Assembly (NCBI GenBank): GCA_011800155.1
Contig: CM022372.1
Coordinates: forward strand, 186,001-250,000
Reading direction: 5' to 3'
DNA: 64,000 nucleotides
Source: Flammulina velutipes
Taxonomy: Eukaryota; Basidiomycota; Agaricomycetes; Agaricales; Physalacriaceae
The stretch's first letter is position 1. Each line of letters opens with the position of its first letter. The position numbers were made by a program, and so were the translations under genes. Shown here piece after piece: positions 44,378-54,603 of this stretch. The notes under the pieces were generated by a model. The model ran no database searches. It saw nothing but the letters and a program-made list of their open reading frames with translations, and was not told the DNA's origin.

Positions 44378-46152
44378 TACAATTTAAAATGATGCAATTC
44401 ACAAGTATCCTTCACGCGCATCTCTATCGATCCAACCCTCCGAGCATTTCCACCCTCGCGTCCCTCATAAGCATTCCAGCTACATGACGAGTTCCCGGCT
44501 ACCCACATATCCCACGGCAAAATCAGCCTCAGTGTACACCACGCTACTCTTCCATTCCCAACTGGCACAGGACAGATGGTTGCCGTGTCTCGGTTCGTTG
44601 CAGTGCGCGGTCCATACAAGAAGGCCATCGTCGTCGAAGGCACGCATGGTGCGGTGACCATGCTCACGATCACGATCGGTTCGATTCAATGCCCTCGCCG
44701 TTATTCAGCAGGACGTACGTGTTAATATGGTATAGCTAACTTACAGAATGTACCAAGTTTGTGGCACGTAGCCCAGGATAGCGCGAAGGCACCCAATTTG
44801 TTCTTTAACGCAGCCGGTTGCCCAATCGAGGATCACATCTTCCCATTTCTGGCGATCAAGTGAGGCGCTGGGCGCCTCGCGAATGTAGTTGTTGCCGATG
44901 TATATCTCAATTCTTTGCATCGATGCTACAGTACGTTCAATGGTATGGAAATTTGAATGCACGATGGACATACTAGTTGAGCTGCGCGTTAAAGATCGGT
45001 GATGGATAAAAGACCAAACTATGTACCATAAATACAGTACGGACCAATGCATACATAGAGCGAAGTATTCTAAATAAATAAATAGTACGGTGGTAGGAAT
45101 AGATACCCTATGAATATGGTGACGCCCGGCATGCCTAGTGTTCGATGTTGGCGCTGTTCAAGAGTTCCTCTTAGCACTGTTCACTTATATTTAATGCATT
45201 GGGATGCATTATGAGTCTAATCAAGACCTGATATACCCAACTCCTCAATATTGTACTAGCCGCCACCATGATCGTCGTCACGAACGTCGATTGGCTCGAT
45301 GATCAGAGCGAGCTGGCCCTGCAGATTGACCAAAGATGTACGGTGGCATTTTGTTTGGAGTGTTTGAGATGATGGTTAGAAAAGAGTGGTTTTTTAGCTT
45401 TCCGGCGCCTAGTGCAACGGCAATAACAAACAGATACGAAAAAACAAAGATACAAGGATGCACTACGCAAGCGAAAACACTTTCCTACAAGGATCAATTG
45501 GAGTAGGTTAATGCGCCACATATCACTGTTCTTGGCCACTTATTTCTTTTGTTAGTCGCAGGGCGCAGGAGTCAACATCTATTGAGGTAGAAATACATGG
45601 TCGTGTCCCTTTAGCGCAGCTGTAATGCATGCGTGCGCACTGCAGAGGTGTATCAACCTCATGGGCGAGGGTTCGAAACCGGACTCCACCTTTTATTTTA
45701 TTAATGCGCTTTTCATCAAAGGCTAATTCAAATTGAATGGAACTAGTAGGTGTATGTAAGTCCGCTCATGTTGGCCGTTGGCATTGAGATCAACATTTTG
45801 GTGTATATAGTCTCCCGACTGTTCTGGCGTATTCGGATACCCGGTCCGCATAACCACATATCGGACTCGAACCATCTATGTCGCCAACTCGTCCTACCCA
45901 CTTCAACATACGCTTGATGGTCTATTGTATGCTATCATAGCTTCTATATTAAACTTTCCATTACTTACCTACTTAAGTGGACGCGATAACTACTCTTGAA
46001 GCTTCAACGCTCAAACCATTCCGGGTTAGTACGTCCCATTCACCCCTCATTGCTGCGTGCCCATCGGACTATAAATTTGACGCAACCGTCTTAGCAATGA
46101 ACAGGTCTTGGATGAGTACCAGCACTAGTCATATGCCTCGACATCCGCTTAC
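44378..46152. other. One orphan exon, otherwise no gene
   Basis: 44495-44705 on the plus strand reads HISHGKISLSVHHATLPFPT and VAVRGPYKKAIVVEGTHGAV in one open frame, like an orphan beta-rich exon. The rest shows no coding signal, apart from a tRNA-like segment at 45605-45692. Confidence 0.4.
45605..45692 (+). other. tRNA-like segment followed by T-run (pseudo-tRNA or SINE head)
   Basis: TTAGCGCAGCTG fits an A-box, GGTTCGAAAC fits a B-box, the arm GAGGTGTATCAACCTC between them resembles a long variable arm, and TTTTATTTTATT follows as a possible polymerase III stop. The acceptor stem and T-stem do not pair, so I do not call it a tRNA gene. Confidence 0.45.
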
Positions 46153-48959
46153 CCACCCTATGACATAGACCTAACTAGTTATCCAGCCCTACTGATGGGG
46201 CCAAATAACTAGTTGCCAGCTCTTGTTAAGTAGGCCATTTTGACAGGCTAATATGGCTGGCTGGCGGGCAGGGGGCGGGCTGGAATGGGGCGGGATGGGT
46301 CCCAAATATGGATAGGAATTGATGGGAGCATGTAGGGATTGATGGGCAGGGGGAGGGGGAGCAGGGGATGGGGAAATGTGGCCACACAATAAATCCGGAC
46401 CTAGGGATTGATGGGTACTGATGTCATTGATTGCCCAGGGGGATGAGGGATGGGGATAGGAATTGTGGCACCAGGAAAATCCGGACCTAGGGTTTGATGG
46501 GGGCAGGGGATGAGGGATGGGGGCAGGGGAAATGTGGCCACAGGAAAATCCGGACCTAGGGATTGATGGGAACTGATGGGATTGATGAGGGAGGGGATGG
46601 GGGATGGAGGCAGGGGGATTGGGGGCAGAGAACAATTGTGGCACTAGGATAAATACTGGGCTATTGCCAGGGTATGAAGAGGGTATGGGAGGGATGATTG
46701 TAGGTTGAAAAATAAAATTCTTTCTAACTATCAGAAACATGAATGGGGATGTGGCAGCTACTGAAACCAATAATAAAACGATGTGTGGCGCATTTTTAAT
46801 CGAGGAGCACATACCTCGGATCAACCTGGGGTTGTTTTAGATGTCTTCCTATTGAAAAATGGATGTGTGCAGCACAAAGAACCATGTAAAAACACAAAGA
46901 TTTGGCTGAGAAACAAGCAGAACATTATTGAAAATCCATCAAAAAGCACCAAAAAGGGAGCAGCACTTTTCCCTCGTTTGGGGGTGACCTGGAACCACTT
47001 GTAGGTCGTCCATACACCTTTGGGGCATTGTATATGTCACTCACTTAGGTCCCTAGGTCAACAGAACCCTTGGATATGATCAAAATGCTAAAAACCCGGA
47101 CCACACAGCTTTGGGCCACACTATCAACTTGCCATGACCTGGGAACACTTTATATTCGAAGATATATGTATATAATGCTCTAATCATGAGTTGGATGAAG
47201 TCTGGAGTGTCAAAAATGCGGTCAAAACCTTGGATATATCCCAAATAATGTCCCCCAAGAAAGCACACATATCATCAACTTCCCCTGACCTCTGGGTCGT
47301 CCCAATGTGTTCTATTATCATTATAGATGATTTATTAGCACCCCAGAAGTGTCCCCAGTGTGTCAAAATGCGAATATAAATGGTACAATAATTTATATCC
47401 CCTCCTTCTACACCAAGAATCACCCCAACTATCACACATCTGAGTGGTGGACTATTGATTTTAACATCATACAATGTGTTTTTAGGCTCCCAGAATATGT
47501 CCCAGGTTGAACACCCTTCAATATAGAGCATGGACATTTGAGAATCAGTACAAAGATCATATCCTCACCATGTACCAAAGAGGTGTATCTTCGAGGTCTA
47601 CCTATGACCTGGGGCCCAAGATATCATCTATATGATGTCAAATGACTATTAGAACAGTCCTAAAGATGTAAATATGCGAACCAGTGGGTGTACTTGAGGA
47701 GGAAGGGTGAATAAGGGTTCACCTAGTATCATGAATGTTCGCATTTTGACATACTGGGGACACCTCTGGGGTGTTAATACATCATCTATAATGATAATAG
47801 AACACATTGGAACGACCCAGAGGTTGGGGGAAGTTGATGGTATGTGTGCTTTCTTAGGGGACATTATTTGGGGTATATCCAAGGTTTTGACCGCATTTTT
47901 TACACTCCAGACCTCATCCAACTCATGATTAGAGCATTATATACATATATCTTCGAATATAAGGTGTCCCCAGGTCATGGCAAGTTGATAGTGTGGCCCA
48001 AAGCTATGTGGTCCGGGTTTTTGGCATTTTGATCATATCCAAGGGTTCTGTTGACCTGGGGACCTAACTGAGTGACATATACAATGCCCCAAAGGTGTCT
48101 GGACGACCTACAAGTTGTTCCAGGTCACCCCCATACGAGGGCAAAGTGCTGCTCCCTTTTTGGTGCTTTTTGATGGATTTTCAATAATGTTCTGCTTGTT
48201 TCTCAGCCAAATCTTCGTGTTTTTACATGGTTCTTTGTGCTACACACATCCATTTTTCAATAGGAAGACATCTAAAACAACCCCAGGTTGATCCGAGGTA
48301 TGTGCTCCTCGATTAAAAATGCGCCACACATCGTTTTATTATTGGTTTCAGTAGCTGCCACATCCCCATTCATGTTTCTGATAGTTAGAAAGAATTTTAT
48401 TTTTCAACCTACAATCATCCCTCCCATACCCTCTTCATACCCTGGCAATAGCCCAGTATTTATCCTGGTGCCACAATTGTCCCCTGCCCCCAATCCCCCT
48501 GCCCTCATCCCCCATCCCCTCTCCCATCAATCCCATCAGTTCCCATCAATCCCTAGGTCCGGATTTTCCTGTGGCCACATTTCCCCTGCCCCCATCCCTC
48601 ATCCCCTGCCCCCATCAAACCCTAGGTCCGGATTTTCCTGGTGCCACAATTCCTATCCCCATCCCTCATCCCCCTGGGCAATCAATGACATCAGTACCCA
48701 TCAATCCCTAGGTCCGGATTTATTGTGTGGCCACATTTCCCCATCCCCTGCTCCCCCTCCCCCTGCCCATCAATCCCTACATGCTCCCATCAATTCCTAT
48801 CCATATTTGGGACCCATCCCGCCCCATTCCAGCCCGCCCCCTGCCCGCCAGCCAGCCATATTAGCCTGTCAAAATGGCCTACTTAACAAGAGCTGGCAAC
48901 TAGTTATTTGGCCCCATTAGTAGGGCTGGATAACTAGTTAGGTCTATGTCATAGGGTGG
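46153..48959. mobile_element. Complete 2.8-kb foldback element, 5-bp target duplication CTTAC
   Basis: Left arm about 46153-47377 and right arm about 47735-48959 are near-perfect inverted copies (~1.22 kb each) around a ~0.36-kb spacer. Ends are CCACCCTATGACATAGACC and its complement. CTTAC flanks it at 46148-46152 and 48960-48964. Each arm has a G-rich stretch of TGGGGGATGGGGGCAGGGGA type and three modules TCCGGACCTAGGG(A/T)TTGATGGG. No transposase is encoded; a ~205-codon frame is open in both arms. The near identity of the arms suggests recent insertion or gene conversion. Confidence 0.92.
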
Positions 48960-49139
48960 CTTACCTTGTGCGTAGATCCCTTCGAATTGCTTAATTTAAC
49001 GATTTGGAAACAAAGACCTATACGAAGCTACTGCGAATGTCAGCGGGCTGCCTATCGACACAACGAAAGCTGACCTCCGACTAGGATTCCGTACACTCCG
49101 GACTTGAATATTGAACGTTGAATAGATGTGCGTTTTTAT

Positions 49140-49386
49140 TAGGGTTTTAAGGTCAGGTTAATGACACTTTTCAGTGAGTTTTGACTTTGAGACCTTGAAA
49201 TTAGAATTCCCCCACAAGAATGAGTTGTAGGAACAACTAATTTTACCAGTCATTTTTCAAAAAATGACTGCTAGTGACCGGAAATTTAATTACTCCTAGC
49301 CCTCATGTTTATGGGGGAAATTCAAACAGAATTACTCTAGCATGAAAAACATCCCACAGCGACTGCGACTTAACCTTTAAACCCTA
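49140..49386. mobile_element. 247-bp hAT-like MITE, family 3, target duplication GTTTTTAT
   Basis: Begins TAGGGTTTTAAGGTCAGG and ends TTAACCTTTAAACCCTA. GTTTTTAT occurs at 49132-49139 and 49387-49394. Almost identical, and of equal length, to 60722-60968. Its interior holds an inverted pair (TTTACCAGTCATTTTT... AAAATGACTGCTAGTGACCGG). Confidence 0.95.
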
Positions 49387-49394
49387 GTTTTTAT

Positions 49395-52224
49395 TTCGAA
49401 ATGTGCGCCAGCTAACTTTCTAGATCGTCGTTATCACTCTACGGACCTCATCCCCTCGTTTCTCAATGGTGTGAGTGTGTCTGCCTTACCTCCACTACCA
49501 TTTCCCGCAATACAGTGTCGTCAAAATCGAGCTCCCCCGTACATTGCTTAGTGAGCATTCAACTTGCGATATCACCAACAATACTGAAGTCTCCCTAAGG
49601 CATACTCTATAGCTCGTCGGGACTCGCTAATAAGTATAGAACAATACTTGGAAGTGCGCATGCGCGGCATGTGTCCGGATTCGGAGTCCGGGGTCCGGAA
49701 AAGCGTCTGACGCATGTCTGACTGATCTTATGGCGACGTTGCTCTTGAACTGCCACCATTTCTATCGCTCCAACTGCTGCCAGGCCAAGATGCTGCCATT
49801 GTACCGTACTCACCCTTCCCGTCACAATAAACCCGCCTCCATGTGGTCAGGAGACATGGCACCCTGGCACCCGGAGCAATGAGGTCTATCTCGAAGACAC
49901 AACAGTATACGATCACTATAGGTCACACACCTCCCATAAGCGTCTAGGAGCCGGACGGCGAGATGGGAGATTCAACCTGGGTGCAACTAGGATATGCTAG
50001 AGGAAGTTTTAGTACCACTGGAAAGATTGCGATGGTATGTTCACGTTTTAGTTTTTCGGATGTCGTTGACCAAATATTAGTCATTTTTCGAACCACCGGG
50101 GACAGTTGACCGCTCAAGCGCTCAAGAAGCTTTATACGACCAATATTCAACCTCTTGGATGCCTAATAGGCCGCCATTGCCTCCTGTGGTTCGGGGGCAA
50201 GCAAACATCACGATCATGCGCTATGGCTTTAGGATGAAGCTGTGAGTAGATGCTACTCCCCCTTATAGGCAGTTACTGACATTCGCTGAATGACCGATCT
50301 TGTGGTGATTCTTCAGACTATCCAGGACGACTATCTGGCCACTACACTAGCTGTATACTACCATACATCTCCCACTACGAGTGTCCTTGGCCTCTTATAG
50401 GTCTCCGATGTCGCGCATGAGACCAATTTCCTCCTTGTAGTGGGCACGACTCCGCAGGCCATACCCCGTTATTGCTGCAAGTGATTCTCATAACTCGGGG
50501 TGCTTGAGGACGTTTGAAACGCTCATTGGCCACGAGCAGGAGCTGGTTATATATATATTCTATGCAAATAGTAAATACCAATGTAGTTGTATCTGTCCGG
50601 ATTTGGAGTCCGGGGCCCGAAAAAGGAAGCGTCTGACGCATGTCCGACATCGAGCAGATCCGGATTCATCAGTGAGAAGCTGCACTTTTGTTCAGGTTTG
50701 GAGCTCGGGTCCGGAATAAGCGAACATCTGACGCGGATTGAGAGGATAGATTGCCATATTTTTGTCCGGATCCGGATTTAGGATTTCCGGAAATCCGGCC
50801 ATGGATGTCCGGAAATCCGGAGACCCCATGAACCAGAAAAAGGATTTCAGCGTGAAAAATAGATGGAAAACAAAAAATAGTTGACGCCACAGAAGAGATT
50901 GAAAAGACGTTGAAATATATAGTGTATCTCACTTGTTTTTCACCATGGAGAATGAGTAAAAAACAATATATCTTACATCGCTTTTCCACCACATGATACT
51001 GATGTAAAAGATTGACTTTTCCATATCTAGTTCAGGAGGGAAAATCTTGTGGAATTTTTTGAATTCTCCACGCCTATTCCAACCTGCAGAAGGCATTGAG
51101 AATTTTGAATTGTCCGCATGTTTTCCATGGGGAAAAAGCCATGAAGCATTCATAATAGTTCATGGATGCTTCACAGTGAAATCTATTTGGAAAATATTGA
51201 ATACTCAACATGTTCCCAAAATCTTCTGCATTCGTGAAGAAGAGAAAGTTTCGCAACATGAAGAATGAATTGAGAATATGGTGAGAAATTTTGAATTATC
51301 TACTTGGGTTTCACAGTGGAGAAGATATGAACATTTTTATCAATCTCTTCGCTTTTCCACATGTTTTCCACCCTCAAGAAGCAGCCTTCCCCCCTGGTGA
51401 CTTTAGGTACAATAAAGTCGTTTCCACTTGCTGTGCTCGACTGAGAACTAACATACTATTCTCATTACTTTATGAGAGCCCCGTCCACTAAATGAAACCG
51501 CCCCAGGTTCATTCAACTTGGTATATAGGTCTCTTCAGTAGTGTTTATAGAGTATTTCTGTGTGTTTAGAATGATATAAAACCTTGATACTGAGCACACA
51601 GAGCTATATTACAGTACAGAAACTTGTTTAAGGCATAGAATGACGAGTTCTTGTCCGTTTAACAAGGTTGGACCACCATTGAAAAGGTATTGTTGACTGT
51701 TATATATTTGCATAGGTTATTTAGACGGGTACCCGTGAAAGTACATGGGTATGGGGGGTACACGGGTACATGAGACTACTCGACCCGCGGGTGGTGGTAC
51801 CCTTTTGACCTGGGTACTGTAACAGGTGGTGGGTATTGTCTTTGGAGCACAGGTACCTGCTTCGTGGGTGGCGGGTGTACCCGCTACACAACTCGTGCCG
51901 GAGTCTATATTTCTCTGCATGATTATCTCTTTCATTGATTTTGTGATAGCTATCCCTCTTTTCGTTGGACGATAAGCGAGGAGCACGGAACATCATATAC
52001 CCCTCCATCTCCTTCAAGAAAATGCTGGCAATATTGACAAGGTATGCCCATTTTTATCAACGAGTAAAAATGCCTATCTGACCTGTATAAAAGCTCTAGA
52101 GGAGAGCACTGCTTCTCCAGCAACTCCAACTTGACTGCTAGCTTTTTCTATTGCTTCTACCGCTTTTTTCGAATTTTTTACAACACCTGCTCCTGCCAAC
52201 GCCATCCAAGTTACCAAGTGAGGA
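49395..52224. other. No firm gene; short repeated CCGGA segments and AT-rich DNA
   Basis: TCCGGATT(C/T)GGAGTCCGGGG, followed by a GCGTCTGACGCATGTC unit, occurs near 49673 and 50595. TTTCCGGAAATCCGG occurs twice at 50788-50820. 50850-51370 is AT-rich with several TTTTCCA(C/T) and GAATTTTGAATT units. Short frames have no recognisable domain. Confidence 0.45.
51722..51900. repeat. GGGTACCC-rich segment
   Basis: GGGTA/TACCC is repeated about ten times in 180 bp (GACGGGTACCCGTG, ACACGGGTACATG, GGTGGTACCC, CGGGTGTACCCGC). It is irregular and partly palindromic, a low-complexity element of unknown role. Confidence 0.55.
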
Positions 52225-53098
52225 GGCAAACATTTGATCTCCAGGTCTGAACGCCTGTCACGCTCGTCATCTTCTGCTTCCCTCGCTTCCATCGCCAGCA
52301 ATGCCAGCACCCAGCCCAAGCGCAACCGTTCAGACACCGTTACCCAGACCTCTTTGAAGGCCAAACATATTCGGTCTGATATGCCAGACGAGGACTCCGA
52401 CAATTCCCTCTCTATAGGGTTTAAAAGTTAGGTTGGGTCGGGTTATAGACCCACTTTTCACTCTAACCTGACCTTAACTAGTTAGTCGAAAGTCCAGATT
52501 TGCTCTAACCTCTAACCTTAACTAGTCGTAAACTATAACCAGTTACTGAGAGGGCAGTTATAACCAGTCATGACCAGTTATAACTTTTTTAGGTTATAAC
52601 AAGTTAGTGACTAGCTATAACTAGTTATTTTGGTCGAATATGAAGCAAAGTAAGTGTAATGTATAAGATTAGTTGATAAAAGTAAAGTATCAGTTAGTTA
52701 TTGTCTTGTATATGATCATATATTAATGTTAATAGCTGAAAATATTTTGTAACTACTTGATCTTAACTAAATTAGATGAAAAATTATGATTTATAACTTA
52801 TTTAACCAGTTTAAACTCAGTTATAGTCAGTCATAACCCCAAAAGGTTATAACCAGTTATAACCAGTCATTTGCCAGTTAGTCACTTTTCAGGAAAAGGT
52901 CTAACTGCTAACCTTAACTGGTTACAATTTCTAACCAGTTAAAATTCTGAACAGTTAGATAGCAGTTAAGTTAGGTCGAGTTACAGATTTTAACCAGTTG
53001 GACTAACCTAACTTTTAAACCCTACCTCTCTAATATGCCCCCGCTCAAGGATGTCGACAACGACAATGACTCGGACAATGTGGAGAACTCTGACAACA
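52225..53098 (+). pseudogene. Ser-rich/acidic gene split by a MITE and then by repeat copy C
   Basis: An exon following a CTCCAG acceptor reads ISRSERLSRSSSSASLASIA, QPKRNRSDTVTQTSLKAKHI and DMPDEDSDNSLS up to the MITE at 52415. Beyond the MITE the sequence reads NMPPLKDVDNDNDSDNVENS. Removing the MITE and one 8-bp duplication joins the two parts in one frame, strong evidence that this was coding DNA on this strand. Repeat copy C then cuts the frame at 53097. The protein would be disordered, basic then acidic, as in nuclear proteins. Family not recognised. Confidence 0.6.
52415..53024. mobile_element. 610-bp hAT-like MITE, family 2 (inverted relative to 33530), target duplication CCTCTCTA
   Basis: Begins TAGGGTTTAAAAGTTAGG and ends CCTAACTTTTAAACCCTA. 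CCTCTCTA lies at 52407-52414 and 53025-53032. Its interior is the reverse complement of the copy at 33530-34140. It sits inside an exon. Confidence 0.95.
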
Positions 53099-54163
53099 TC
53101 TGGAAAGGCCTTATAATCTTTGGTTAACTCAGGTTAAATATTTTCAAACTATGCAACTTAAATCTATAGAATTATCTTCAAGCGAAAAAGTTACCTGTGA
53201 ATATCTGTATTCTGACAAGTGTCTTAATATAACTGCAAGTTCTATAGAGATAACTTCAGTCAATCCAAGATATAATACATATATATCTTGTCTAAAGTTG
53301 TATCAAGTTATCCCAAGACAATTATGTTATCATATGTATTCATAGGTTACTTAAGTTATCCATAGTTAGAGCTGATATATGTACTAACTTGAGCTGTATT
53401 GGAGCTGACTGATATCATCTTGGGTTATCTTTACATGTCTTTAATAAACTGTGTGCAATGCTTGTATTAGAATACCTCAGAAACATAATTATGATAATGA
53501 GATCTCTAAGAAATCCGAGTCAAATCAGTATTTTAGCTATAACTTGAGGGGCGTGTCTGTGATTCTCACGATTACATAAGCGTTTTGTAGCCCTAATTGT
53601 ACGCTTTCTGACAGTATATAATACTTGTACCTTCCAGTCAAGTATAATAGTGCTATTGCTTGAACACAAGAAACAGAGAATTGATTGAATGACTTATGGC
53701 CGGAGCTGCACCTCTTATTTTCCCACGGTTATGGGCTCGTCCTGTAGCCCTAATTAAACGCTTTCCAACCATATATAGATCTGCTACCTTCCATGCAAGT
53801 CCTAGAGAGTTATTGAGTGAACAGTGATAGATCAAGAATCAAGAATTGATCAAGTCCAACAGGCAGGCAATCTAGGTCCGGACCTCCGGACCCAAACCCT
53901 CTGTCCTGGTCATATGACTTCATGTTGGTATTTAAACCAGAGCTGAAGCTCTGATCCCATCATTCCTCTCTTGATCTCCTTCCTCCATGTTCCCTCTTTA
54001 AATCTTCAAGTCTTGGATGTTCTCTTGGTATGTTGACTTGCTTCTTCTTTTCTTATGCTTGCTAATCATTGTCTCTTGTTTAAGGGTGCTCTCTTTTGAC
54101 TGTGTTCAATGTTCTGGTATGTGTATTGTACTTTTCTCTTGGATTCTTGACTAACTTGATACT
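53097..54163 (+). repeat. 1.4-kb interspersed repeat, copy C, 3' truncated
   Basis: Starts CATCTGGAAAGGCCTTATAA and follows copy A to ...CTAACTTGATACTT, about three quarters of the unit. It is cut where a second CATCAGGAAAGGCC terminus begins. Confidence 0.88.
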
Positions 54164-54164
54164 T

Positions 54165-54514
54165 CATCAGGAAAGGCCTTATCATCATATGTTATCTCAA
54201 GTTATATAGACTTACATTTATTGACTTAAGCTCGTGAAGTTTCCTGAAGTCAACATAGCTAACGTAAGTTGTTATAAGATATCTATATTTCAAATAATGT
54301 CTCAAGTCACCTGTATAGGTCATTAAGTTGTTATGTATCTGTCTATAGTCTGAAATAATATGCTCAATGTTTCAAGTTATTTGAAACAAACTTCAAGTGT
54401 GAGTCAAGAAAAGAGTATCTATATTCAACTAAGAATGTGTTAAGATTCAGGTAAGACATCCATTTGGTTTAAGTTACTCATACACCAGCTTTATACAACC
54501 TTCAATGTGTCAAA
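54165..54514 (+). repeat. Start of a related repeat with the same terminus
   Basis: CATCAGGAAAGGCCTTATCA repeats the terminal motif of the 1.4-kb repeat but the following sequence (ACTTAAGCTCGTGAAGTTTC and onward) differs. No right end is found before the Plavaka element starts, so the boundary is uncertain. Confidence 0.55.
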
Positions 54515-54603
54515 TATGCGCCACACTTCCCGTGAATTGCGCCACACTTCTCATACTGATTGAAAGAAACTCAATCAATTTGTTTCATATTGATACACTA
54601 TGT

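Noticed and set aside
45605..45692. Functional tRNA gene
   Set aside because: Boxes fit but the acceptor and T stems do not pair.
46783..47004. 73-codon frame in foldback arms (MWRIFNRGAHTSD...)
   Set aside because: It lies in noncoding arm sequence, is repeated at 39197-39418 as part of the element, and overlaps the longer opposite-strand frame; no sign of a gene.
47080..48032. Several short frames in the foldback centre (MCFLGGHYLGY..., MDEVWSVKN...)
   Set aside because: They are mirror-image frames produced by the inverted arms.
52074..52403. 109-codon minus-strand frame before the MITE
   Set aside because: The plus-strand frame is supported by the in-frame empty site, so this is its shadow.
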